From NCBI RefSeq assembly GCF_026151205.1, contig NC_087079.1:4173230-4237229 (forward strand): a stretch of 64,000 nt of DNA. The letters run 5' to 3'. Every line of letters starts with the position of its first letter. Position 1 is the stretch's first letter. This stretch comes from Bolinopsis microptera (taxonomy: Eukaryota > Ctenophora > Tentaculata > Lobata > Bolinopsidae). A program made the position numbers and the translations under genes. A model generated the notes under the pieces. The model worked only from the letters and a program-made list of their open reading frames with translations. It made no database searches and had not been told where the DNA came from. Shown here one piece after another: positions 54,309 through 64,000 of this stretch.

Positions 54309-57300
54309 GTAGGAAAAGATTCAGATAATGCTTACATATTGAAACTTTGATAATAAATTATTGGGAATTAGAGTTTTCAGCGCATATCAAAAAGTTACTA
54401 ATCCAATCTTATCAAGCTAATTGCAATACGAATAAAAACAGTCGCTTGCTTTTGTCATTAATTATTTATGGCCTTCCATTTTTGGAAATTTCATAATATT
54501 CAAAAGCTTTCCATTCCAGCTTGGAGAAAAGATAGGAGATGTGGAGAAAACTTTCCCCTCGCTGACGGTACCCCTGCTCAGTGTAATCCTGACAGCGAAG
54601 AGCTATGCTGTACACCGTCTGGGTGGTGCCGCGGCTCAACCTGTGATTGTGAAGATTGCATTGACTACAGCAAGGAACTGAACAGTGAGTCTTACTTAAC
54701 TATAATTGATAAACAATTCATACAAAAATCCCCTGATCGGTTTCAAATCCCCTCAGTGTTGCTCGCTTATATGATGATATTGTTATACTTATAATATTGA
54801 TATGTGCCGCTGTCCTTATGCTCTTATGTAAAAGTACAAATTGTCATTAACTCATCCCTTGTCATTGACTCATCCCTTAATTACTTGTAATGGCCTTTAT
54901 AGCTTTAAGCACTTTTTACGGATCTGACTTCTGAGGTAAGCGTTTATCCAGAGATATGTTCTTTATAGCCACACAGTTAATTTTATTTTATTTTCACAGG
55001 TAATGGTATAAGTGAGTGGAAGCGTGTGCCCTATTATGGCCTGTTGGAAATTCCCACCGACAGCAACCTCAGAAAGGTGGAAAGGTACTTCGTCAGCCAA
55101 CATTGCATAGCCGGAGTATATAAGGGTTGGTTTAGGCTTATCCTCCGAAGTGAGAGTGCGTCAGTCGGTATCACGAAGGGTGCCAACTCGATAGTCAGTT
55201 TTTTTCCTAAGGTGCGTTTTCCAATTTTAATAACGTTAATGTGGCTCATGGCCATGCTGTGTGTTCGTTAAGCCGAATTAATTATTATATAATCAAGTTT
55301 ATTTTGTAATTTAGTTAGTTGTCATCCGGCTGCTTAGTATATGCAACTAGGTACGACTAGCCCGTACTTTTCATCTTAGGTGTTAAATCAACTTAATGTA
55401 GAGTTTATATTTATCATTATCCCTTAGTTAACGAAACTAACAAATACAACATATCCTCCAGGGCAATGGGCACATCTGGTGTGGTGCTCATGGTGCAAAT
55501 CCAAATCAGCTAGGAGTGTATACTTTCTTTAAATTGAACGAAGATGCTATAAAATGTGAACCTGATGGAAGATACATTATCTTTGTGTGAGTTTGGAATA
55601 GTGACCTTCAACACTGCTAGAGTCACAGAAATTAAGATGTTTTTTATGATGTCAGCTAAATCCATTTAATAATTTATATATTTATTGGAGACGTTTTAAA
55701 TTTTCGGAACGTTTGCATATTATAAATACTACAATTTATAAATTAAATATTCCTGTAATAAATCAATAATTATTATTAGAGTGGAGAAAACAGCAGACAG
55801 AGTCACCATCAAGAACGAAAGAAAAGTTTTGTACAGCCTGCACTTTGATACTGAAAAGTACGCAAAATGCAGCGAGAAGACAAACTTTGTCTTACCTCAA
55901 ATATTCGGGGAAAAAAAAGATAAATTGTTGTATATTGGTCTATACTCTCATTTAGGTAAGTTCGCGGAATTCCACTATAAGTAGAGGGGAGGGGTGTTCT
56001 GTAAAACATTTCAGTTCCTCTCTTATCATATTATAATCATTCATGTCAGAATCTTTTTAAATTTCAGGGATTACTAATATGGGCCAGATTCCCTGAGAGT
56101 TTTGTAAAGTTTCGTCGATTACAGTAATTGGTGTGGCGTGCCATTTCCTTTCTTCCACTATTTTCGTCACAAAATTAGAACACATTATTGTTGGACTTGT
56201 TATATGAGGGAAAGTACAAAATAGGTAAAGTTGGCGGGTTTCCATCGAGGCCCGATTACTGCATATGAGTTTTCGTACAGCGTTTGACTTTGATCACGCT
56301 GACTGCTGGCTAGACTCGGGACAACTCAGCTCCTTTTTGGGGATGTCTGAGTGTTTCTGAGAACTGAATGTTAACATCAATTGGGTATCCAGGCATCTGC
56401 CATGTAGGATTTTCCATACATGAATGATCATGTACCGTTCTCGTTTTCTGTGAATATGCGCTGAGACCCCCCCGGCCAGTTTCTGTATATCTGCATTTTT
56501 GCAACGGTTCAATAAGGGGCAGCTAGCGATGGCTCCTGACAAGAAATTTTAAATGGTCATCACCGTGACTTCATTTCCGCAATTTAAAAAAAGTGGAAAC
56601 AAATAATTCTTCGCACAAGTGAATGGTACTTACTATAGGTAAGAGTTATAAAGTAAAAGACCCCAGCGGAGTGATAGGAGGATGTACTTGATACTGTTGT
56701 CCTGAAGCGATCCCAGCCATAGTTGGTTGAAGTTTTTTTCGTGCGTTTAAGTGCGGTAAAGTGCGTTACGTGCGTCTGCCTTTACATTACGAGGTTTACG
56801 AATTAAAAAATGACAAAATTCTTCATTCCTGCATCTTACTAGGGTAGTGTAAAAGAAACTACCACGTGCAGCTGCACCAGTCGATTTTCAGATGCACTGA
56901 TATTGCGTACATTACGGTGGATATATACAAGTTCCTCCATTTTTTCCGTGCCCACGCACTGTTTTGTTAGAAACAGATATGAAATTGCGTTTTTAAAAAA
57001 TTTCGTGCGTAAAGTGCGTTTAGTTTTAAAAGTGCGTTTAGTGCGCACGAACCAACTATGATCCCAGCCAAACCTACTCAAAGTACTCGAAGTACTAAGT
57101 ACTTTATAACAATAATGTTTGTTACAGATCGCTCATGCTCGGCTGGAAGCGCCATGTCACCAAGACACGAATGTCAGCAATGTGGAGAGGACACTTTCAG
57201 TGCTGCTGGAGCTTCTTCATGTTCTGATTGTCCTGAGGACAAGGTCTCAGCTGCCGGTTCTACAAAGATTGACGACTGCGTTTATGGTAAGAAAGATACT

Positions 57301-60300
57301 CTCTTCCTTATAAACATTGAACGTAATATAATGATGCGATATGAACAATTACTAAACAATGATTCCTTGAATTCAATTAAACAGTGCAATTGTGATAATC
57401 ATTTTAGATTATCAAAAGACGAATATTTTAGTACCAAATAGGTGATTTTAGAAAACAAATTGTCTTAAACAATTTTCCACATTTTTTTACAAATTTTGTG
57501 TCTTAAAATATTATAAATTTGGTACTAAAAGATTCGTCTTTTCAAGTTGATTACGATTCTGTAAAAATTATTTCAAAAAAACTGATACTTTTTGAGTTAT
57601 AGGCATTTTAAGCCTTAAATCTGCCATGTTTGGCCCTTTTCTACGATGAATTTTACTAAGTCGTTTGGGGCCACATTTCATACCTTAAAACTCAAAATTG
57701 AGAGAAATTCTGTTCCGAAAAGTTGAATATGATCATCAGCTACACTCACAAGAATTTTTGAAGCGATATTTTATGACCTGGGTGAATGGTAAAATATACA
57801 ACTTTGATTTTTACAAAAATTTCAATTTTGCTTCTCTCGACCTTGTTTGGTTTGTAACTTCGTTATCTATATTTTAAGTATACAATCTTTTGAAGGGCTT
57901 CTTGTACGGATTGTAAATAATGTTCAGTTAAAAAAATCAGCCAAAAAACTTTTAAAATGGCCGAACTATCGGTATTACTATTACAGTGACAGACTTCTCC
58001 AAATTTTAAAAATTTTCGAAAAAAGAAAAACATTTTTTTCTCGATGAGGGACTATTTTCAGAAAATTTTGAAGGTGTGCAATCTTATTCTTTTTGTCTAA
58101 TTAACCATAATATAAAATAAAATCGATGTTCGGAGCAAAAACGTTTTTGGTGTATCTCCCCTTAATAATAGCGTTTGGTTTTTTTTGCACTGCTAATGGT
58201 ATTTGTTACAGCTCCCTGCTCGGCTGGAGGATACATGACGGATAGTGGATGTCAGCAATGTGGAGAGAACACTGCTGCTGGAGCTTCTTCATGTTCTGAT
58301 TGTCCTGAGGACAAAGTTTTAGCTGATGGTTCTACAAAAATTGACGACTGCGTTGGTAAGAAAAATACTATCTTCCTTACTTCCTAATTATAAACATAAT
58401 ATAGTGCTGCGATGTAAAAAACTAAACAATGATTCCTTGAATTCAATTTAAGCAGTGCAATTGTGCTAATCGTTTTAAATTATCATTTAAATAGCGTTTA
58501 GTTCTTTCGCCAATTAACAGCTTATAAAGGTCGTTTTAATTTTATCCAAACCTAGGATCACTCGCAAGATTTAAGGCAAACGCACTTTAACGCTCTTAAA
58601 TCACTTTAACCCTTATCATACTGTAGTGATTGGAGCTCATTCATTACTGGGGGTGGCTTGAAAGGACCCATCCCAAATAACTTTGGTTCTAGACGGTAAT
58701 CAGCCACCACCAAAAGTGGAATGATTTCGGTATACTTATATTAGTTCTACAAATTTTGCAGAACGTTGGTGGGCCTTGGTGAATTGCAAATATAAGTGAA
58801 TTTGTGTGTATTTGAAAGTTGTGAACTATATGATTCTATTCCAAATATGACAAACAAGGTAGAGACATTTTAGGAAAGATTAAAAGTTTTAGAAATCAAC
58901 TCAAGTTTTCAATCATAATCATCGTACAAAATGTATAAAATTTGGATACGAGTGTTCGTAATAAAGAATTAATGGCTCATTTACACGAGTCACATAATGA
59001 AATAAGATGAACCTTCGTGCACATCCTAAGGCCACAACTTTTACACTGACATTTGACCTTCGACAAACCGCTGACCTTCTTCTTATAGGCCTACCAACAC
59101 TCAACAGTTGCACCCATTTCCCACACCTTAACAGGCCATTAATAGGCTCCCAATCAGTGACGTGATCTGATTAGTCATTTCGGATTCTCAAAACGACAGT
59201 TGCGCCCTAGGATCGCCGGAGATGCTCAAAGAACCAGAGTCTGAAGTGCCTGAAGAGGGGAGGGAGAGGGAGAGGGAGATCAGAGGAACAAATTATAACG
59301 CACTTTACGCACTTTTCGACACACGAACCAACTATACTGTCGATCGCGCCCGCCCTATTACTAATAATAATAACCGTGCATCAGAATTGTGACAACTTTT
59401 TTGAATGGTACTCTGCAGGTTGTGTAAAGCTATAAAAATATTTATTTCAAGGAATTTGGAGGAAGAAATTTGGCAAATTTCTGAGCCGTTACAGTGCTGG
59501 AACCGCCAAGTACAGTACTCTTTTGGTGGCTCAGGGCGAATGTCTCAAACGATCTGGTGAGTTCATACTTGCAGATATATATTGAAATAATCATATCGAT
59601 TAGATAATGTGTTAGGCAGAATCTCTGGTAAGAGTCAACCTTGTCATAAATACAATATTGTCCCACTAGATTGTGGAGGTATAACATACGAATCCTTCTC
59701 CAAAAAGTACTCTCTACGAAAAGGAACCGAATTCAAGGATAGTCCCTCCGGCCTCGAAATATCCTGGATACATGAAGGTGAATATCAATTGTGATAATCA
59801 TTTATAATCATTTAAATAACGTTTAGTTCTTTTGCCAGTGAACAGCTTATCTTATCTTATCTTATGAGGATTCGTTGCGACGCAACAAGGCCATCGAATG
59901 AGTCGACCACCTTTGTTATTTTATTTCGGCATTACCTGCATTACAATGTAAACCAGCACTTTCAAGGAAGAGCTTTACAAGAAGCCGAAGGATCGTTCCT
60001 AAGGCCAGCAACGGTTAAGGCACTATGCCACACTTTCTTCGCCCGAGGCTTCGCTGTGTTGATCAAGCACAGCTCCTCATTTAACCCTCACACCCGATTT
60101 CTCGAGCATTCGGCTGAGTGAACCGTGGGGCTACATAGACCACTCGGGATCCTTAGCAGAGCGTCAACGACGCTCACCCCACGACTAGGCAGGCAGTGGG
60201 ATTCGAACTCGCAATCTTACGATTACAAATCCGATGATCAACCAACTACGCTACCTGGCCGTTGTAGTTTAGCTTATTAAGGTTGGATAATTTTTATCCA

Positions 60301-60865
60301 CACCTAGGATCACTCGCAAGATTTAACTATTTAAGGCAAACGCACTTTAACGCTCTTTAAATCACTTGAACGCACGAAAAAATCATAACGCACTTCACGC
60401 ACTTTTCGACTCACGAACCAACTATGCTGTCGATCGCGCCCGCCCTATTACTAATAATGATAGCCGTGCATCAGAATTGTGACAACTTTTTTGAATGGTA
60501 CTCTGGGTTGTGAGAAGTTATACATTTATTTATTTGAAGGAATTTGGAGAAAGAAATTTGGAAAATTTCTGAGCCGTTACAGTGCTGGAACCGCCAAGTA
60601 CAGTACTCTTTTGGTGGCTCAGGACGAATGTCTCAAACGATCTGGTGAGTTCATACTTGCGGTTATATATTACATTAATCATATCGATTAGATAATTTAT
60701 CAGGCAGAATCTCTGATAAGAGTCAACCTTGTCATAAATACAATATTGTCCCACTAGATTGTGGAGGTATAACATACGAATCCTTCTCCAAAAAGTACTC
60801 TCTACGAAAAGGAACCGAATTCAAGGATAGTCCCTCCGGCCTCGAAATCTCCTGGATACATGAAG
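54236..60865 (+). CDS. Secreted multi-exon Cys-rich protein (11 exons seen), 3' end not found
   Basis: Exons were joined by GT-AG sites with consistent phases, about 529 codons. Order: signal peptide (MKFSLNIVVIATLALL, AAKAVS); a Cys-rich domain with AWRKDRRCGE, CCTPSGWCRG and CDCEDCIDY (nine Cys), similar to a module I know from cnidarian and amphioxus secreted proteins; an unrecognised region in exons 3-5; two GCC2/GCC3 (ephrin-receptor-like) exons with SCSDCPEDKV; then a duplicated pair of exons (8/9 and 10/11). Most exons from 6 onward have phase 1 at both ends, which favours exon shuffling and duplication. The last exon seen ends in a donor, so the gene continues or has lost its end; the next 3 kb is a fold-back element. 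Function is unknown; an extracellular matrix or defence protein is possible. Confidence 0.8.
54520..54684 (+). CDS. Cys-rich gene exon 2 (WRKDRRCG domain)
   Basis: Acceptor CCATTCCAG, donor GTGAGT, phase 1 to 1. Holds the whole Cys-rich module, including PAQCNPDSEELCCTPSGWC. Confidence 0.9.
55000..55211 (+). CDS. Cys-rich gene exon 3
   Basis: Acceptor TTTTCACAG, donor GTGCGT, phase 1 to 0. Encodes SNGISEWKRVPYYGLLEIP and onward; family not recognised. Confidence 0.85.
55462..55586 (+). CDS. Cys-rich gene exon 4
   Basis: Acceptor CCTCCAG, donor GTGAGT, phase 0 to 2. Encodes GNGHIWCGAHGANPNQLGVY and onward. Confidence 0.85.
55780..55955 (+). CDS. Cys-rich gene exon 5
   Basis: Acceptor TATTATTAG, donor GTAAGT, phase 2 to 1. 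Contains VEKTADRVTIKNERKVLYSL. The reading beyond the donor is intron. Confidence 0.85.
56060..56545 (-). pseudogene. Decayed LINE fragment in intron 5
   Basis: On the minus strand RKRERYMIIHVWKILHG, after a Cys/Asn-rich lead, resembles the RRERYMIIYTWKIL motif found C-terminal to LINE reverse transcriptases. Downstream residues are spread over frames, so it is broken. Confidence 0.55.
56719..57059. mobile_element. MITE with 10-bp target duplication
   Basis: Begins ATAGTTGGTT and ends AACCAACTAT, with CGTGCG/CGCACG inside both ends. GATCCCAGCC occurs on both sides (56709-56718 and 57060-57069). A duplication of that size would fit a Mutator-like mover. GTGCGTTTAGTGCG-type words repeat inside. 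Lies in intron 5. Confidence 0.78.
57128..57286 (+). CDS. Cys-rich gene exon 6 (GCC2/GCC3-like)
   Basis: Acceptor TTGTTACAG, donor GTAAGA, phase 1 to 1. Encodes CQQCGEDTFSAAGASSCSDC and then PEDKVSAAGSTKIDDC. The spacing fits the ephrin-receptor-like Cys module. Confidence 0.9.
57287..58211. other. Intron 6 of the Cys-rich gene
   Basis: AT-rich, with an inverted pair (TTTTAGTACCAAATA near 57427 and ATTTGGTACTAAAA near 57516). No exon seen. Confidence 0.55.
58212..58355 (+). CDS. Cys-rich gene exon 7 (GCC2/GCC3-like)
   Basis: Acceptor TTGTTACAG, donor GTAAGA, phase 1 to 1. A paralogue of exon 6 with the same Cys pattern and a nearly identical second half, but one residue cluster (DTFSAAG) shortened to NTAAG. 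Confidence 0.9.
59452..59556 (+). CDS. Cys-rich gene exon 8
   Basis: Acceptor TATTTCAAG, donor GTGAGT, phase 1 to 1. Encodes GIWRKKFGKFLSRYSAGTAK, then YSTLLVAQGECLKRS. Confidence 0.82.
59616..59777 (+). CDS. Cys-rich gene exon 9
   Basis: Acceptor GTGTTAG, donor GTGAAT, phase 1 to 1. Encodes GRISGKSQPCHKYNIVPLDC, then GGITYESFSKKYSLRKGTEF and more. Family not recognised. Confidence 0.82.
59851..60270 (-). mobile_element. tRNA-derived SINE with target duplication
   Basis: On the minus strand the element starts near 60260 with GGCCAGGTAGCGTAGTTGG, a tRNA-like head with A box (TAGCGTAGTTGG) and B box (GAGTTCGAATCCC), anticodon-like TGT (Thr). About 340 bp of unrelated body follow, then a (ATAAG)n tail at 59851-59868. 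AGCTTAT flanks both ends (59844-59850 and 60271-60277). The acceptor stem cannot pair, so it is not a tRNA gene. The paralogous site near 58530 shows AGCTTAT once, without an insert. Confidence 0.9.
60188..60260 (-). promoter_or_regulatory. Internal RNA polymerase III promoter of the SINE
   Basis: A box TAGCGTAGTTGG and B box GAGTTCGAATCCC on the minus strand, within the tRNA-like head. Confidence 0.75.
60540..60644 (+). CDS. Cys-rich gene exon 10 (copy of exon 8)
   Basis: Acceptor TATTTGAAG, donor GTGAGT. Same protein as exon 8 but with Asp for Gly in VAQDECLKRS. Confidence 0.8.
60704..60865 (+). CDS. Cys-rich gene exon 11 (copy of exon 9)
   Basis: Acceptor TTATCAG, donor GTGAAT. Same as exon 9 but Asp for Gly in GRISDKSQP. 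Last coding exon seen before the fold-back element. Confidence 0.8.
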
Positions 60866-60999
60866 GTGAATATCATAGAGTTAGTTATATATTGATAAAC
60901 TAACTCAGCTAAGTTTTAAGACATTAAACTTAAAAGTTGTGCAAAAGTTTACAGTTATCTAACCGAAGTTCACTGCTTAAGTTCCAATTTTATATACTT

Positions 61000-63916
61000 A
61001 TAGTACAGACAAATCCGTCTGAAAAAATCGATCTGCTGACACACGAAGCTTTCAGAGGATTTTTGACGTTTTTGAGTTCCATTAGGTGCCCTTTATGGCT
61101 GACCAACTTTTCCAAACTTTTCCACTTGTCTTAAGGCCACTTTTTGCCACTTTACCACTTTTTACCACCTTTCTTGTTTGTCGAATATCTTTAGTTGTGA
61201 ACATCGTAAAAGGTTGCGGATCAATCGAGTGTGTTCATATTATCAGGAAGAAAAACTTTTGTTCAAACAATTTTTACGTCAGATAATAAGTTAATTGGAT
61301 AATTATCAATTAACTAATTAGCAAAATTCTAAAAATTTTTTATTGGCTTAAAATGATCGGAATAGCTTGAAACACGGAGAAAAGTATTTTTTAGAAAAAC
61401 TTTGAAAATTTTTCACTTACATTTTTTTTCGAGACTTAGAAAAAATTTCGAAAATTCAAAATATTTTTTCCGCCAAATGTGATCAAACCGCATGAAACAC
61501 GGAGAAAAATGCCTTTCAAAAAAACTTAGTGAATTTTTCGTTTCAAGAATACTTAAATCGCCAATATTTGTAGTTGGAGTTCAGTAAATCTCGGCAGATT
61601 TTAGTAATCAGGAATTACTAAGTGAAGAGGTCTGAAACTGAAAAACGTTAACCATACGATCGCGCGGCGATATAAGAGTTTCATAAACTAATTTTCACAG
61701 AAACTGCACCAATGGCACAGTCAAGATCGAAACGATAGCCTGCTGTACTGTCATTTTATTGATTTCAATGATGAATCAGTGGGGTTAAGATAATCACATT
61801 TGTAATAAATAAACATCTCTGTACCGTCAATTGTGCTAATCTAAACCAGCCTACCTGTATTACCAGACCTCTTCTTTTCCTCGACAATCAAACCAAGTTG
61901 TTCATATCGCATTTGGTGGGTGATGTAAGTAGTAATACATATCGAGCTGTATTCAATCACAATACGACACAATGCAATACGTGTATATTATATTATGGCC
62001 CTTAATGAGGTATATGAAACGTTCTATACCGTACACTTCTCGTTACTCCAGTGAGAGGCCCAGTATGGAGAGGTTTAACAGTTTAGCACGAAAACGTCTA
62101 CTTGGCCTCATGGCTCTTTGACAGCTCAAAGAAGGCGAGAAAAGACCAGAAAGCTTAAATTTTCAACTCCACATTAATCCTGAGCTGATCATCATGGCCC
62201 CGAATATCCTACGGGAAGAACCTGTATTTTTACCTCACGACGTCCGGATTTCAAATCAACACCCTCAATAACATTAACAATCCTTCCTGATCAGGATCTG
62301 TCTCTATTAGCAATTTCCAAAATATCCTGACTCTCGTGGAACATTTCACTGAATTAATTATTACTGGTTTTTTATTACCCCTTGCCCGTCATTCGTATCT
62401 ACATCTTACCCTTGCCAGTATGTTACCCTTGCTGATTTTACGTTTAGCCGACCCTGACATATGGGGGTGATTTGAGGTAACCACCGATCCAGCATAGTAA
62501 ATGAAGCGGTATGCAGAACAATACAAAACAAGTCACAGTTGATGTTGGAAGGTGTATTTACACTTGCTTCCTGGACCTGGCTGTTCCTTAGTTTCCCTGA
62601 TCTGTTCTTGCCTTCTTCGAACTGTAAATGAGCCATGAGGCCAAGTATACGTTTTCGTGATAAACTTTAAAACGTCTCTATACCGGGTTTCTCACGGTAT
62701 AAAGCGTTACATAAACCTCATTAGTCATTAAGAGCCATATAATATACACGTATTGTGTCGTAGTCTGATTGAATACAGCTCGATATGTATTAGTTTCAAT
62801 ACTTTCAACACTATACTATATAACAAATAATTTTAATGACAGGATGGATTACTGAGGGCACTGTGTTAAGGTGATTTAAGTGGGTACCAATTCCCACCGA
62901 CCATTCTTCTTTGTGTTATGAATACTTGCTTCATCATCTCCTTTTAATAAAAATCACGGTGTCTTTATTGACTAAGCGCATTACTACTTACTTCACCCAC
63001 CAAATGCGATATGAACAACTTGGTTTGATTGTCGAGGAAAAGAAGAGGTCTGGTAATACAGGTAGGCTGCTTTAGATTAGCACAATTGACGGTACAGAGA
63101 TGTTTATTTATTACAAATGTGATTATCTTAACCCCACTGATTCATCATTGAAATCAATAAAATGACAGTACAGCAGGCTATCGTTTCGATCTTGACTGTG
63201 CCATTGGTGCAGTTTCTGTGAAAATTAGTTTATGAAACTCTTATATCGCCGCGCGATCGTATGGTTAACGTTTTTCAGTTTCAGACCTCTTCACTTAGTA
63301 ATTCCTGATTACTAAAATCTGCCGAGATTTACTGAACTCCAACTACAAATATTGGCGATTTAAGTATTCTTGAAACGAAAAATTCACTAAGTTTTTTTGA
63401 AAGGCATTTTTCTCCGTGTTTCATGCGGTTTGATCACATTTGGCGGAAAAAATATTTTGAATTTTCGAAATTTTTTCTAAGTCTCGAAAAAAAATGTAAG
63501 TGAAAAATTTTCAAATTTTTTCTAAAAAATACTTTTCTCCGTGTTTCAAGCTATTCCGATCATTTTAAGCCAATAAAAAATTTTTAGAATTTTGCTAATT
63601 AGTTAATTGATAATTATCCAATTAACTTATTATCTGACGTAAAAATTGTTTGAACAAAAGTTTTTCTTCCTGATAATATGAACACACTCGATTGATCCGC
63701 AACCTTTTACGATGTTCACAACTAAAGATATTCGACAAACAAGAAAGGTGGTAAAAAGTGGTAAAGTGGCAAAAAGTGGCCTTAAGACAAGTGGAAAAGT
63801 TTGGAAAAGTTGGTCAGCCATAAAGGGCACCTAATGGAACTCAAAAACGTCAAAAATCCTCTGAAAGCTTCGTGTGTCAGCAGATCGATTTTTTCAGACG
63901 GATTTGTCTGTACTAT
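61000..63916. mobile_element. Large fold-back element, about 2.9 kb
   Basis: The left arm from ATAGTACAGACAAATCCGTC and the right arm ending in its complement are nearly identical inverted copies for about 950 bp. The inverted match then continues less perfectly towards a centre around 62300 (for example 62085-62130 against 62630-62650). The right arm has an insertion at about 62795-62980. Identical 66-codon frames at 61086-61286 and 63630-63830 on opposite strands are a product of the symmetry. No transposase seen. A clear target duplication was not identified. Confidence 0.9.
62795..62980. repeat. Insertion in the right arm of the fold-back
   Basis: About 185 bp present only in the right arm. 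Origin unknown. Confidence 0.6.
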
Positions 63917-64000
63917 TACTAGAAAGCCCGAAGTCAGAGGGAGGAAAGTATTAGTAATAGTATTCTTTGGTAGTGAGTTTTTATCGCATCAAAAATATAT
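63917..64000. other. Right flank
   Basis: AT-rich flank past the fold-back, nothing recognised. A short inverted pair (TACTATTACTAG and TAGTAATAGTA) spans the border. Confidence 0.4.

Larger units (their letters stand above)
58480..59790 (+). repeat. Tandem duplication unit 1 (exons 8-9)
   Basis: Matches 59800-60890 from AGCGTTTAGTTCTTT through exons 8/9 to the GAAGGTGAATATC donor. Unit 1 carries about 670 bp (58613-59282) absent from unit 2, and lacks the SINE present in unit 2. Confidence 0.85.
59800..60890 (+). repeat. Tandem duplication unit 2 (exons 10-11)
   Basis: Second copy of the 58480-59790 unit with about 1-2% differences in exons; contains the SINE insertion at 59851-60270. Confidence 0.85.

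Noticed and set aside
60188-60260. A genuine tRNA-Thr gene
   Set aside because: A and B boxes fit, but the acceptor-stem halves do not pair, and the sequence continues into a SINE body with tail and target duplication.
61086-63830. Two identical 66-codon genes on opposite strands
   Set aside because: They are mirror images within the arms of the fold-back element, with no other sign of coding.
61000-63916. Target-site duplication of TACT around the large fold-back
   Set aside because: An extra base on the left side makes the match inexact, so I do not claim it.

Overview
The window is nuclear DNA from an animal. It is AT-rich, has GT-AG introns, one gene with a 27 kb intron, extracellular multidomain genes, non-LTR retrotransposons, a tRNA-derived SINE and many fold-back repeats. 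Nothing fixes the species. A secreted copper oxygenase with PAN domains, a pentraxin and a secreted Cys-rich multidomain protein point to a non-vertebrate; a cnidarian-like marine invertebrate is my low-confidence guess.

Layout. (1) Positions 1-34863, minus strand: 14 coding exons of CNOT4, the RING E3 ligase of the CCR4-NOT complex, with the 3' end beyond the left edge. Most exons are short (47-150 bp) and were found by reading splice sites and protein similarity. Introns are ordinary except intron 3 (6278-33541), which holds no gene I can recognise but has an unusual density of CACGTG E-boxes, CArG boxes and CCAAT boxes, plus satellites, a G-run-ended mobile element with a homopurine core, and a perfect 104-bp palindrome. 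Intron 13 holds fold-back repeats nested three deep. (2) 34864-42033: intergenic, with a fold-back element interrupted by an insertion, a GAAAA microsatellite and a GC-rich repeat module. (3) 42034-45072, minus: a complete single-exon secreted AA15-like lytic polysaccharide monooxygenase (LPMO) with three PAN domains, Gly-Ser-Asp-Lys linkers and a discoidin-like C-terminus. (4) 46350-47249, plus: a secreted pentraxin, divergent from the LPMO gene, with a probable frameshift near its C-terminus. (5) 48476-52050, minus: a 5'-truncated LINE with an open EN-RT reading frame. (6) 54236 onward, plus: a secreted Cys-rich multi-exon gene with 11 readable exons, including two GCC2/GCC3-like exons and a recent tandem duplication of an exon pair. 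A SINE sits in one duplicate and the matching empty site survives in the other. (7) 61000-63916: a roughly 2.9 kb fold-back element with arms over 1 kb.

Functionally, CNOT4 is a housekeeping mRNA-decay and ubiquitin gene. The LPMO, pentraxin and Cys-rich genes are all secreted and could serve in extracellular matrix, feeding or innate immunity, but nothing in the sequence shows that they work together. Main items for follow-up: the motif-rich CNOT4 intron 3, the SINE with its empty site, the homopurine element with terminal inverted repeats and target-site duplication, and the nested and giant fold-backs. All motif and copy counts were made by eye.
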